Below are positions 1 through 12,276 of a DNA stretch of 64,000 nt, piece after piece. The DNA is taken from the NCBI GenBank assembly GCA_963849095.1, contig CAWKGA010000009.1, positions 496,001-560,000 on the forward strand, read 5' to 3'. The notes under the pieces are model-generated. The model did no database searches and had not been told where the DNA came from. It saw only the letters and a list, made by a program, of their open reading frames with translations. The position numbers and the translations under genes were made by a program. Position 1 is the stretch's first letter; each line of letters starts with the position of its first letter. The DNA comes from JASHUC01 sp963849095. Its GTDB lineage: Bacteria > Pseudomonadota > Gammaproteobacteria > Steroidobacterales > Steroidobacteraceae.

Positions 1-1
1 C

Positions 2-760
2 CAGCAGGATCCCGCGCGCGCCGGCCGCATGTTCGCCTACTACAGCTACTTCGGGCGCGCGCGCGCGGACGAGCTGGCCCGCATCGCCGCGGACGTGCGC
101 CAGCTCGATGCGCTCGACGCCCAGCTCGCCGGCGAGGAGCAGCACCTCGCAGCCCTCGAATCGCAGCAGAACGAGGAGCTGGGCCGGCTCGAGGACGCGC
201 GCTCGCAGCGCCTCGCGGCTCTCACGAGCCTCGAGGCTGAATCGCGCACGCGGGCACAGCAGCTGCGGCGTCTGCAGCAGGAGCGCGCCGGCCTCGCGGC
301 TCTGCTGCACCGGCTGCGGCGCGCCAGCCCCGCGCTCACCCCCGGCAACGATGCCTTCTCGCGGCTGCGCGGAGAGCTCGCCTGGCCGGTCGCCGGCCGG
401 GTCGCGGCGAGCTTCGGTCAGGATCGAGCGGGCGGCCTCAAGTGGGACGGTTTGCTCATCGACACCGCGCGGGGCGCGCAGGTGAGAGCGATATACCAGG
501 GACGGGTCATCTTTGCCGACTGGCTGCCGGGCCTGGGCTTGCTCCTCGTCATCGACCATGGCAACGGATATTTGAGCCTCTACGGCCACAACGAGCGCCT
601 CTACAAGAAGGTCGGCGATCAGGTCGCCGCGGGCGATTCCATCGCGGCGGCCGGCGACAGCGGCGGCAGCCCCCGTCCGGAGCTGTATTTCGAGATCCGC
701 AAGGGCGACCGCCCGGTTGACCCTCGGCCGTGGTTCAGGACCGCGGCGCCAGGGTCTTGA
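2..760 (+). CDS. envC: EnvC-like murein hydrolase activator (M23/LytM domain), 5' truncated by window edge
   Basis: The reading frame is open from the window edge, so the N-terminus and signal peptide are missing. The visible part starts with about 100 residues of charged, Ala/Leu/Glu/Arg-rich coiled coil and ends in a LytM (peptidase M23) domain with LYGHN and LYFEIR near the C-terminus. Where active M23 enzymes have the first zinc His, this protein reads LKWDG, the degenerate form typical of EnvC proteins. EnvC does not cut peptidoglycan itself but activates periplasmic N-acetylmuramoyl-L-alanine amidases at the division site. The following ctpA gene matches the envC-ctpA order seen in many gammaproteobacteria. 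Family assignment is good; that it is an activator rather than an active endopeptidase is inferred from the degenerate motif. Confidence 0.85.
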   Translation, partial: QQDPARAGRMFAYYSYFGRARADELARIAADVRQLDALDAQLAGEEQHLAALESQQNEELGRLEDARSQRLAALTSLEAESRTRAQQLRRLQQERAGLAALLHRLRRASPALTPGNDAFSRLRGELAWPVAGRVAASFGQDRAGGLKWDGLLIDTARGAQVRAIYQGRVIFADWLPGLGLLLVIDHGNGYLSLYGHNERLYKKVGDQVAAGDSIAAAGDSGGSPRPELYFEIRKGDRPVDPRPWFRTAAPGS

Positions 761-940
761 GTCACGCCTGCGGCCGCCCGCCGAAATGCTAACTGGCTCA
801 ACGATCGCGCGGTGGAGTCCAGCGATTATGTCTTCTCGCGAGGCCTCCCGGCGCCGTGTCCAGCGCCGCGCCATTCCGTTGAGCGGCGGCCTCGCACTGT
901 AGTATCGAAGCGCGTTCGGGCTCGAGGGGTCTTCAAGACT

Positions 941-2203
941 ATGTCGATGCGGTCGCACACGCTGGTCGCTCTCGTTGCAGGGGTCGTGATCGGGTTCTCC
1001 GGAGCCTTGGCCACGGTCGTGCTCGCCGAGAGGCAGGCGACCCCGCCGGGCGCTCGCGCCGCGGGCGCCTTGCCCTGGCAGGATGCGCACCTCTTCGCGG
1101 AGGTCTACGAGCGCATCAAGCGCGATTACGTGGACGAGGAGAGCGACCACAAGCTCACGGAGAATGCGATCCGCGGCATGGTGGGCGGGCTCGATCCGCA
1201 TTCCGCGTTCCTCGACAACCAGGAATTCGAGCAGATCCGGCTGAGCACGATGGGCTCTTACCCCGGCGTTGGCATCGAGGTTGCCGCCGTCGGCTCCGCC
1301 GTGAAGATCTTGCATCCGATCGACGGCTCGCCCGCGGCGCTCGCGGGCATCAAGGCCGGTGATCTCATCTCTCAGATCGATGGGGTCCAAGTGGGCTCGG
1401 ATGCGGCAGGCGCGATCGAGAGAATGCGCGGGGAGGCCGGCACGACGGTGCGGCTCACCATCCGCCGGCCGAGCACGGGCGAGGTGAGGGTCTACACGCT
1501 GCGCAGGGCGGAGGTGGCCGTCCACAGCGTCGCGCAGCAGACTCTCGCGCCCGGCTACGGTTATGTGCGGATCACGGAATTCAGCGAGACGACGCCGCAG
1601 GATCTCACCGCGGCCGTCACGGCGCTCAGGCGAAACAATCCGGCCGGACTCAAGGGCCTCGTGCTCGATCTGCGCAACAATCCGGGCGGCGTGCTCGAGT
1701 CCGGCGTCGCCGTCGCGGATGCTTTTCTGGATCACGGAGTGATCGTGACGGCGGACGGCCGTACGCCCGATGCCCGATTCCGGATGGACGCCACTCCCGG
1801 CGATGTTCTCCACGGCGCGCCGATGGTCGTGCTGGTGGATGGCGGCACCGCCTCCGCCGCGGAGATCGTTGCGGGGGCGCTCAAGGATCACGGGCGGGCC
1901 GAGATCATCGGCGAGCGCACTTACGGCAAGGGTACGGTGCAGACCGTCATGCCGCTGTCGCGCGGCGCGCTGAAACTCACGACCTCCCGCTACTTCACGC
2001 CGTCCGGCGTGTCCATCGACGGGAAGGGCATCCTGCCTGACTTGATCGTCGAGCATGCGGGGGAGCCGGCCGACCTCGACGCCGATGGCGTTCCGCTCGC
2101 GCGCCGCGATGCCGAGGTCCGGATCGCTCTCCATGCGCTGCGGACGGGTATCTCCCGCGGGCGCGCCCGTGCTCTGGCGCTCGCGATGGCTCCCGTGCCC
2201 TGA
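941..2203 (+). CDS. ctpA: S41 C-terminal processing peptidase
   Basis: About 420 residues. The ATG at 941 is chosen because it directly precedes a basic-hydrophobic signal sequence (MSMRSHTLVALVAGVV); the longer open frame from 812 gives an unlikely N-terminal extension. The order is signal/anchor segment, N-terminal helices, a PDZ domain (about residues 95-180) and the S41 catalytic domain. The serine lies in GGTASAAE (about residue 302) and the lysine in TYGKGT (about 328), the Ser-Lys dyad of tail-specific proteases. It probably degrades or processes periplasmic proteins and cell-wall hydrolases after C-terminal recognition. It follows envC by 180 bp, and its stop overlaps the next start (TGATG), so all three genes may be co-transcribed. 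Confidence 0.92.
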   Translation: MSMRSHTLVALVAGVVIGFSGALATVVLAERQATPPGARAAGALPWQDAHLFAEVYERIKRDYVDEESDHKLTENAIRGMVGGLDPHSAFLDNQEFEQIRLSTMGSYPGVGIEVAAVGSAVKILHPIDGSPAALAGIKAGDLISQIDGVQVGSDAAGAIERMRGEAGTTVRLTIRRPSTGEVRVYTLRRAEVAVHSVAQQTLAPGYGYVRITEFSETTPQDLTAAVTALRRNNPAGLKGLVLDLRNNPGGVLESGVAVADAFLDHGVIVTADGRTPDARFRMDATPGDVLHGAPMVVLVDGGTASAAEIVAGALKDHGRAEIIGERTYGKGTVQTVMPLSRGALKLTTSRYFTPSGVSIDGKGILPDLIVEHAGEPADLDADGVPLARRDAEVRIALHALRTGISRGRARALALAMAPVP

Positions 2204-2859
2204 TGCACGAGCTCATCGATGTGGCACTGCGGCTGCTCGACGTGGTGCTGCACATCGACCGCCATCTCGCGGCGCTCACGGCTCAGTATCACACGGCCAT
2301 TTACGCCCTCCTGTTCGCCGTCATCTTTGCGGAGACGGGACTCGTCGTGACTCCGTTTCTTCCCGGCGACTCGCTGCTCTTTGCGACCGGCGCGCTCGCC
2401 GCGGCCGACGCGAGTCATACGCTCACCGCGCCGTTCATCTGGGCGCTGCTCGCGGCAGCCGCCGTGCTCGGCAACACCGTCAATTACGCCGCCGGCCGCA
2501 TCGTCGGCCCGCGGGCATTCACGGGCCGCTACCGCCTGCTGCGCGTCGAGCATCTGCATCGGACGGAGGATTTCTTCAAGCGCTACGGCGGCATGACGGT
2601 CGTGCTGACGCGCTTCGTGCCCATCATCCGTACCGTCGCGCCGTTCGTCGCGGGCGTCGGCCGCATGCCGTACGCGCGCTTCCAGGTCTACAACGTCGTG
2701 GGTGGGCTCGCGTGGACGGCGCTGTTCATCTGGGGCGGGTATCTGTTCGGCAACATCCCGGCGGTCAAGGCCCACTTCGGCCTCGTCACCGTCGCGATCA
2801 TCGCGATCTCGCTCCTGCCGATGGCCTGGACGGCCATGCGAGCCCGGCGTACAGCCTGA
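2203..2859 (+). CDS. DedA family membrane protein
   Basis: 218 residues. The start ATG shares one base with the ctpA stop (TGATG), implying translational coupling. The protein has several hydrophobic segments and the DedA/VTT signature: FAETGLVVTPFLPGDSLLF near residues 45-65 and a re-entrant-loop stretch GGMTVVLTRFVPIIRT (about 129-144) with the conserved Arg-Phe-x-Pro. DedA proteins are inner-membrane proteins needed for envelope integrity; members of the family are implicated in polyprenyl-phosphate or phospholipid flipping. The substrate here cannot be told from sequence. The gene converges on the diguanylate cyclase with only 21 bp between stops and no clear terminator. Confidence 0.88.
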   Translation: MHELIDVALRLLDVVLHIDRHLAALTAQYHTAIYALLFAVIFAETGLVVTPFLPGDSLLFATGALAAADASHTLTAPFIWALLAAAAVLGNTVNYAAGRIVGPRAFTGRYRLLRVEHLHRTEDFFKRYGGMTVVLTRFVPIIRTVAPFVAGVGRMPYARFQVYNVVGGLAWTALFIWGGYLFGNIPAVKAHFGLVTVAIIAISLLPMAWTAMRARRTA

Positions 2860-2880
2860 CGTCCGGTTGCGCTCGGCTCT

Positions 2881-3812
2881 TCAGAGCCCGGCGACGGTGA
2901 CCCGGTTGCGCCCTTCGTGCTTGCTGCGGTAGAGCGCGCCGTCCGCCTGGCGCAGGAGCGCCTCGGCCGCGGCGGCGATGGAGCCGCCGGGTTCCAGGGA
3001 GGCGACACCGAAGCTCGCCGTGACGACGATCCCGCCGGCAGCGGTCGCGAACGGGGTCGTGGCGCAGCAGCTGCGGATCTTCTCGGCGGTCTTCGCCGCG
3101 CCGTGGAGGTCGGTCTCCGGAAGCACGACGACGAACTCCTCGCCGCCGTAGCGCGCGACCCAGTCGCTCGATTGGCGGATCGAGACCTTGGCGAGATCGA
3201 CGAAGCCGCGCAGGACGTCGTCTCCGACCTGATGCCCGTGCTCGTCGTTGATCTTCTTGAAGAAGTCGAGATCCGCCATGACCGCGGCGAGCGGGCGCGC
3301 ATAGCGCCGCGCGCGCTCCACCTCGTGGATCAGCTGATCGTTCAGATAGCGGCGGTTGAAGGTGCCGACGAGCGGATCGGTGATCGAGAGGATCTGAATC
3401 TTCTCGTTCGCGTCCCGGAGAGATTGCTCGAGCCGCACGACCCGCTGTCCGGCTTTCAGGCGCGCGAGCAGCTCCGCCTCGTTCGGGGGCTTGCGGATGT
3501 AGTCATCGGCGCCTGCCTCGAGGCCAGTGACGAGACTTTCCGTGGAGCCATGGCCCGTGAGGAGCAGGACGTAGAGATAGCCGGGGAGCTGTGCCTCGCG
3601 CACGCGCTGGCACAGCGTCACCCCGTCCATGCCGGGCATGTCCCAGTCGGTGACCATCATTTGAATCTGGCCAGTGGAGACCTTCTTGAATGCTTCCTCG
3701 CCGTTGGCGGCGGTCTCGACCGCATAGCCCGCGCGGCGCAGCAGCCGCTGCATCAGCAGCAGCTGCGTGGGCTCGTCCTCGACGAGCAGCAGTCGCAGGG
3801 GAGAGTCCGAGC

Positions 3813-3816
<4 letters not shown>
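2881..3816 (-). CDS. Response regulator with GGDEF output (diguanylate cyclase)
   Basis: 311 residues from the ATG at 3816, which overlaps the stop of the upstream kinase gene (ATGA); a longer frame to 3846 is less likely. Residues 7-125 are a REC domain with the acidic pocket LVEDEPT, the phospho-acceptor in MVTDWDMPGMDG and the lysine in RKPP. The C-terminal GGDEF domain has the active-site loop RYGGEEF and should make c-di-GMP. The usual allosteric I-site RxxD before this loop is not preserved: the aspartate in QSSD has Gln, not Arg, three residues earlier. Product feedback may therefore be weak. The overlap makes the hybrid kinase its likely phosphodonor through that protein's Hpt domain. 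Confidence 0.92.
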
Positions 3817-7745
<3,929 letters not shown>

Positions 7746-7894
7746 GGGTCAGGACTTTGGTGGAGGCGTCCCCCTCGGAATACGCCGGACGCTCACGGGA
7801 TGAGCTGGCACGGATAACGCCCAAGACATAGTGCGGAAGAAGCCGAATGCCGTCCGAGTGATACGTCACAATGGTTGCGTGGCAGAATTGGGAT

Positions 7895-8338
7895 ATGACC
7901 GACCGCACACGGGGATACGCGTATCGAATTGACGTCACGGCGCCGGCGTCGATTGCCTGGGATGCGCTTACGACGTCCGCGGCACTCAATCGGTGGTGCT
8001 CGGCCGGCGCGGAGATCGACGCTCGTGAGGGAGGCTCGTTCCGGGCGAATGTGGATCGCGTCACGGAATTCGAGGCACACATCGACGTTTTCAGGCCGCA
8101 GCGTCGAATGCGTCTCATCCACCTTCACTCGCCCGCACTGCCGCCAACGGACAGCACCCTCATCGACGACTTCGTGCTCGATGCCTCCGAGGACCGGACC
8201 ATCGTCCGCTTGCTCGGCTCCGGCATCCCGAGCGCCGCGGACTGGGACACGATCTATCTGCGTCAGCGCACGGGCTGGGAGCGGGCGATGGCTCGCCTCA
8301 AAGTGCTCATCGACAGCGCGGCGGCGCGCAGCGCCTGA
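7895..8338 (+). CDS. SRPBCC / AHSA1-like domain protein
   Basis: 147 residues from the ATG at 7895; an in-frame ATG at 7871 would add eight residues. The sequence has the features of an SRPBCC (START-like) fold of the Aha1/SMU domain group: an N-terminal strand ending in ITAP-like VTAPASIAWDAL, the helix pair ALNRWCSAGAEID, and a C-terminal amphipathic helix GWERAMARLKVLID. Proteins of this type bind hydrophobic ligands; a specific role cannot be given. It is divergent from the hybrid kinase with about 150 bp between, and the ClC channel follows. Confidence 0.7.
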   Translation: MTDRTRGYAYRIDVTAPASIAWDALTTSAALNRWCSAGAEIDAREGGSFRANVDRVTEFEAHIDVFRPQRRMRLIHLHSPALPPTDSTLIDDFVLDASEDRTIVRLLGSGIPSAADWDTIYLRQRTGWERAMARLKVLIDSAAARSA

Positions 8339-8431
8339 GTGCCTCGAAGCATGCCACACACGGCGAGCCGACGATGGCGGATGTCGATGAGCTGGTGGAA
8401 GCGCTCGAAGCTGCGCGCTGACAGCGCCGGG

Positions 8432-9878
8432 ATGCCTGCGGCGCAGCCAGGCCCACCGGAAGACCCAGAGCAAGGTTCAGCGCAAACTCCGCGCGAAGGC
8501 TCGCGGGAGAGACTGCGCGAGCGGGCAAAGCGCCGGCTCCTCGGCGCTCAATCCAGACGGCTCTTTCTGCAGGTGGGCCTGCCCTGGGGCGCGGCGCTTC
8601 TCGTGGGCCTGGTCTCGGTGTTGTACGCCGACCTGAGCACGGACGCTTCCAACGCCTTCCTCGGCTGGATCACGGGCCGCTCCTGGCTCGCCTTCGTGAT
8701 CACACCGGCGCTGACCGTCCTCGCGCTGTTTCTCACCCGGCGCTGGTTCACGGGCAGCGAGGGCAGCGGCATTCCGCAGGTGATAGCGGCGCTCCATGCG
8801 CCGCGCACGGACGAAGAGGACACGCTGATGCGGCGCCTGTTCGGCCTGCGCGTGATCGTTGGAAAGATCACGGTTTCGCTGATCGGCCTGCTGGGCGGCC
8901 TCACGATCGGCCGCGAGGGGCCGACGGTGCACATCGGCGCGGCGATCATGGCGGAGATCCGCCGCTTCTACCCGCACCGCAATGCGCAACTCGAGCGCCG
9001 GCTCCTGCTCGCCGGCGCGGCGGCGGGGCTGTCGGCCGCGTTCAATACGCCCCTCGCCGGCATCATCTTCGCCATCGAAGAGCTGGCGCGGGACTTCGAG
9101 AGCCGCACCAACGGCATCATGATCACGGCTGTGGTGTTCTCCGGCCTGACTTCGCTTGCGCTCGCGGGCAACTATCTCTACTTCGGCCAGATCAACGTGC
9201 CGGGGAAACCTGGGGGTAGCGTTCGTCCTGCCTGTCGTGTTGTCGGCGGTGCTCTGTGGGCTTCTCGGTGCGGCGTTCAACCTCGCGCTGCTGCGGTGGC
9301 GAACATGGATGCCGGACTGGCTCATCGCGCTGCGCGCGCGCAGGCCCTTGCTGTATGCCCTGGCCATCGGGATCGTGGTGGCGGCGCTCGGTCTCGGCAC
9401 GCACGGTGAGACCTGGGGCAGCGGCTACGACCAGGCGCGCCATCTCCTGACGGGCACCGCGCCGCTCTCGGAAGGCTATGCGATCACCAAATGGGGCGCC
9501 ATGGTGGTCACCTACATGGCCGGCATTCCGGGCGGTCTTTTCTCGCCGTCACTGTCGATCGGCGCGGGGCTTGCGCAGTGGGTGCACGCGGCGTTCGCCT
9601 GGGCGCCGATGGCGGCGGTGATCGCGCTCTGCATGACGGGATATCTCGCGGCGGTGACCCAGTCCCCCATCACATCCTTCGTCATCGTGATGGAGATGAC
9701 CAACGGCACCGGCATGGTGATCCCGATGATGGCGACCGCGCTCGTTGCCTCACGCATCTCGGCCTTTTTCACGCCGCCCCTCTACGAGGCTCTCGCGGAG
9801 AGCAACTACTTCCACGTGGCCGCCCTGCCTACGGGGAGCTTCCTGCAAAAGAAGCCGGTGCCGCCTCCAGGCGCGTAA
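8432..9878 (+). pseudogene. ClC-type chloride channel/antiporter, broken by one apparent +1 insertion
   Basis: Two adjacent frames together encode one ClC protein of about 481 residues if one base is removed near 9206-9208, in the run ggggaaacc. The 5' frame has the filter motifs GSGIPQ and GREGP; the 3' frame has IPGGLFSPSLSIGAGLA. Removing one A reads smoothly through PGNLGVAFVLP. The ATG at 8432 is the preferred start; a GTG at 8339 is possible but gives a poor leader. ClC proteins move chloride or exchange chloride for protons across the inner membrane. No C-terminal CBS domains are present. Conservation on both sides of the break suggests a sequencing error or a very recent mutation rather than an old pseudogene. 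Confidence 0.8.
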
Positions 9879-9914
9879 ACGGTCTCAGCTCGCGCTCGAG
9901 ATTCCTCTCGGCCA

Positions 9915-10589
9915 TTACAGCAGCCCTCGTTCTGCGAAAGACATGCAGGGCCCATCGCCAACGATCACATGATCCAGAACCCGCACGTCCACCAACGCCA
10001 GCGCATCACGCAGGCGCTGCGTGATGAGTTCATCGGCATGGCTGGGTTCGGCCACGCCGGACGGATGGTTGTGCGCGAAGATCACGGCCGCCGCATTGCG
10101 GGCGAGCGCGGCCTTCACGACTTCCCGGGGGTGCACGCTCGCCCCGTCTATAGTGCCCCGGAATAGCTCCTCGAATGCGATCAGCTGGTGTCGGGTATTC
10201 AGGTGCATGCAGCAGAAGACCTCGTACGGCCGGTCGCGAAGCTGCGCGAGCAGAAATTCCCGTGTCGATTCCGGGCTCGAGACCAGGGGTCCGACCCGCA
10301 GCCGATCGAGGTGATGGCGCCGGGCGAGCTCGAGCGCCGCCCGGAGCAACGCATAGCGCGCGGGCCCCAGGCCGAGCTGGCTCAGGCACTCGCTGCGGTC
10401 CGCCCTCAGCAGCCCGCGAATGGAGCCGAATCGCGTGATCAGCTTGCGGGCCAGATCGACGGCGGAGCTGCCTCGTACCCCGGACCCGAGCAAGACTGCG
10501 ATCAGCTCGGCGTCCGACAGCGCCTCCGAGCCGCGGTCGAGGAGCTTCTCACGCGGCCGCTCGGACTTCGGCCATTCACGAATCGCCAT
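9915..10589 (-). CDS. radC: RadC family protein (JAB/MPN domain)
   Basis: 224 residues, full family length. The N-terminal half carries the helix-hairpin-helix-like UPF0758 region (LLDRGSEALSDAELIAVLLGSG). The C-terminal half is a JAB/MPN metallo-isopeptidase-like domain with the metal-binding signature HNHPSGVAEPSHAD near residues 172-185. The biological role of RadC is unresolved: the original DNA-repair assignment rests on a recG allele. Transcription is opposite to the exonuclease III gene, with a shared 144-bp upstream region. Confidence 0.93.
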   Translation of the reverse strand: MAIREWPKSERPREKLLDRGSEALSDAELIAVLLGSGVRGSSAVDLARKLITRFGSIRGLLRADRSECLSQLGLGPARYALLRAALELARRHHLDRLRVGPLVSSPESTREFLLAQLRDRPYEVFCCMHLNTRHQLIAFEELFRGTIDGASVHPREVVKAALARNAAAVIFAHNHPSGVAEPSHADELITQRLRDALALVDVRVLDHVIVGDGPCMSFAERGLL

Positions 10590-10733
10590 GGGTGATCCTC
10601 GAGGCAGCCCCGTCCGTGTGCCTGCGAGGGATTCTGGAGGCCCCCGGCCCGGGCCGCCATGCGCTAATCGCCCGAAAGCATGCGATTATTCGCCTGCGCC
10701 GGAGCCTTACGCCCGGCAACCGGAAGCGACCGG

Positions 10734-11531
10734 ATGAAAATCTACTCCTGGAACGTGAACGGCATTCGAGCCGTGCTGAAGAAGGGGCTGTTTCAAAGCT
10801 TCATGGCGGCGTATCGCCCCGACGTCCTGTGCCTGCAGGAAACCAAGGCCGAGCGCGGCCAGATCGAGATCGATCTCGCCGGCTACCACGAGTACTGGAA
10901 CTCCGCGGTGAAGAAGGGCTACTCGGGGACCGCGATCTTATCCAAGGCCGAGCCGCTCGCGGTGATCAACGGCTTTCCGCGGGACTTCGCCGAGCGGTTC
11001 AGGTTCGCGGACGAGCTCGAGCGGGACAGCAGCGAGGAGGGCCGCGTCATCACGGCGGAATTCCCGAAGCTCTACGTCGTCACCGTCTACACGCCGAACG
11101 CCAAGGACGACTTGAGCCGGCTCGCGCTGCGACAGCGGCAGTGGGACCCCGCCTTTCTCGCGTACTGCAAGCAGCTCGAGCGGCGCAAGCCCGTCGTGTT
11201 CTGCGGGGATCTCAACGTCGCCCACACGGAGCTCGACCTCGCCAACCCCGGGCCCAATCGCGGCAAGAAGGGGTTCACGGACGAGGAGCGCGCGGGATTC
11301 CAGAACCTGATCGACGCCGGCTTCATCGACACGCTGCGCCTGTTCAAACAAGGCAAGGGCCACTACACGTGGTGGAGCCACTTCGCCAACTCGCGGGCGC
11401 GCAACGTCGGGTGGAGAATCGATTACGTTCTCGTCTCGCCGCAGCTGCGCACCGCCGTGAAAACCGCGGAGATCCATCCCGACGTGATGGGAAGCGATCA
11501 CTGCCCCGTCAGCGTCACCCTCGCGGAGTAG
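10734..11531 (+). CDS. xth: Exodeoxyribonuclease III (AP endonuclease)
   Basis: 265 residues from the ATG at 10734 (MKIYSWNVNGIRA, the usual start of the family); upstream ATGs give unconserved leaders. It belongs to the endonuclease/exonuclease/phosphatase fold, with catalytic motifs WNVNGIRA, LQETKAE (metal-binding Glu), VFCGDLNVAH, WRIDYVL and GSDHCPV near the C-terminus. It should cleave DNA 5' of abasic sites and degrade 3' blocked ends in base excision repair. The length and motif order fit the ExoIII/ExoA group. The carbonic anhydrase gene follows after 50 bp. Confidence 0.93.
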   Translation: MKIYSWNVNGIRAVLKKGLFQSFMAAYRPDVLCLQETKAERGQIEIDLAGYHEYWNSAVKKGYSGTAILSKAEPLAVINGFPRDFAERFRFADELERDSSEEGRVITAEFPKLYVVTVYTPNAKDDLSRLALRQRQWDPAFLAYCKQLERRKPVVFCGDLNVAHTELDLANPGPNRGKKGFTDEERAGFQNLIDAGFIDTLRLFKQGKGHYTWWSHFANSRARNVGWRIDYVLVSPQLRTAVKTAEIHPDVMGSDHCPVSVTLAE

Positions 11532-11581
11532 CGGCGCATGAAGCAACAGGAGCTCAGCATGAGACGCCGGGACACCCGCGC

Positions 11582-12262
11582 ATGAAACGCGAATCGGGCC
11601 ATCGGGCGCTCGATCACCTCATCGCCGGCAACCGGCGCTGGGCCGAGGGCTCGGTGCGGGAGGACCCGGCGTTCTTCCGGCGGCTCCTCGAGCAGCAGGC
11701 ACCGAAGTACCTGTGGATCGGCTGCGCCGACAGCCGCGTGCCGGCCAACGACATCGTGGGGCTTCTGCCGGGCGAGCTCTTCGTGCACCGGAACGTCGCG
11801 AACCTCGTCGTCCACACGGACCTCAACTGCCTCTCGGTGCTGCAGTACGCCGTGGAAGTGCTGCGCGTGGAGCACGTGATCGTCTGCGGACACTACGGCT
11901 GCGGCGGCATTGCCGCGGCGGACCGCGCGACGCCGCTCGGGCTCATCGACAACTGGCTGCGGCACATCCAGGATGTCGCCGAGCGCCGCCGCGCGGTGCT
12001 CGCGCGGGAGACGGATCCATCCCGCCGCGCCGAGCGGCTCTGCGAGCTCAATGTGCTGGAGCAGGCGCACAACGTGTGCCGCACGACGATCGCGCAGGAC
12101 GCCTGGAGCAGAGGCCAGCAGCTCTGCGTGCATGCCTTGATCTATCGATTGTCGGACGGCCTGTTGCAGGACCTCGGATTCGCCGTCTCGGCCGGGATGG
12201 AGTCCGCCACGGAGCTCGCGAGCGCCATCGAGCGGATCGAGGCGCGCGCGGAGCGCGGCTGA
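11582..12262 (+). CDS. can: Beta-class carbonic anhydrase
   Basis: 226 residues from the ATG at 11582. The zinc ligands are visible: Cys and the Asp/Arg pair in GCADSRVPAND, then His and Cys in HYGCGGI. These match the Can/CynT beta-carbonic anhydrases, which interconvert CO2 and bicarbonate in the cytoplasm. The frame is open far upstream over xth, but that stretch is a shadow of the xth gene; the chosen start gives the usual family N-terminus. The gene converges on the NarK-HemD gene with 14 bp between, and no terminator is obvious. Confidence 0.93.
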   Translation: MKRESGHRALDHLIAGNRRWAEGSVREDPAFFRRLLEQQAPKYLWIGCADSRVPANDIVGLLPGELFVHRNVANLVVHTDLNCLSVLQYAVEVLRVEHVIVCGHYGCGGIAAADRATPLGLIDNWLRHIQDVAERRRAVLARETDPSRRAERLCELNVLEQAHNVCRTTIAQDAWSRGQQLCVHALIYRLSDGLLQDLGFAVSAGMESATELASAIERIEARAERG

Positions 12263-12276
12263 AGGCGCTGTATCGG

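Noticed and set aside
7806..7820. TGGCACGGATAACGC resembles a sigma-54 promoter upstream of the SRPBCC gene.
   Set aside because: The -12 part reads ACGC instead of TTGC, and no enhancer-like site is visible nearby.
8374..8424. A 16-codon frame (MADVDELVEALEAAR) between the SRPBCC and ClC genes.
   Set aside because: Very short and overlapping the possible leader of the ClC gene; looks gene-like but cannot be supported as a separate gene.
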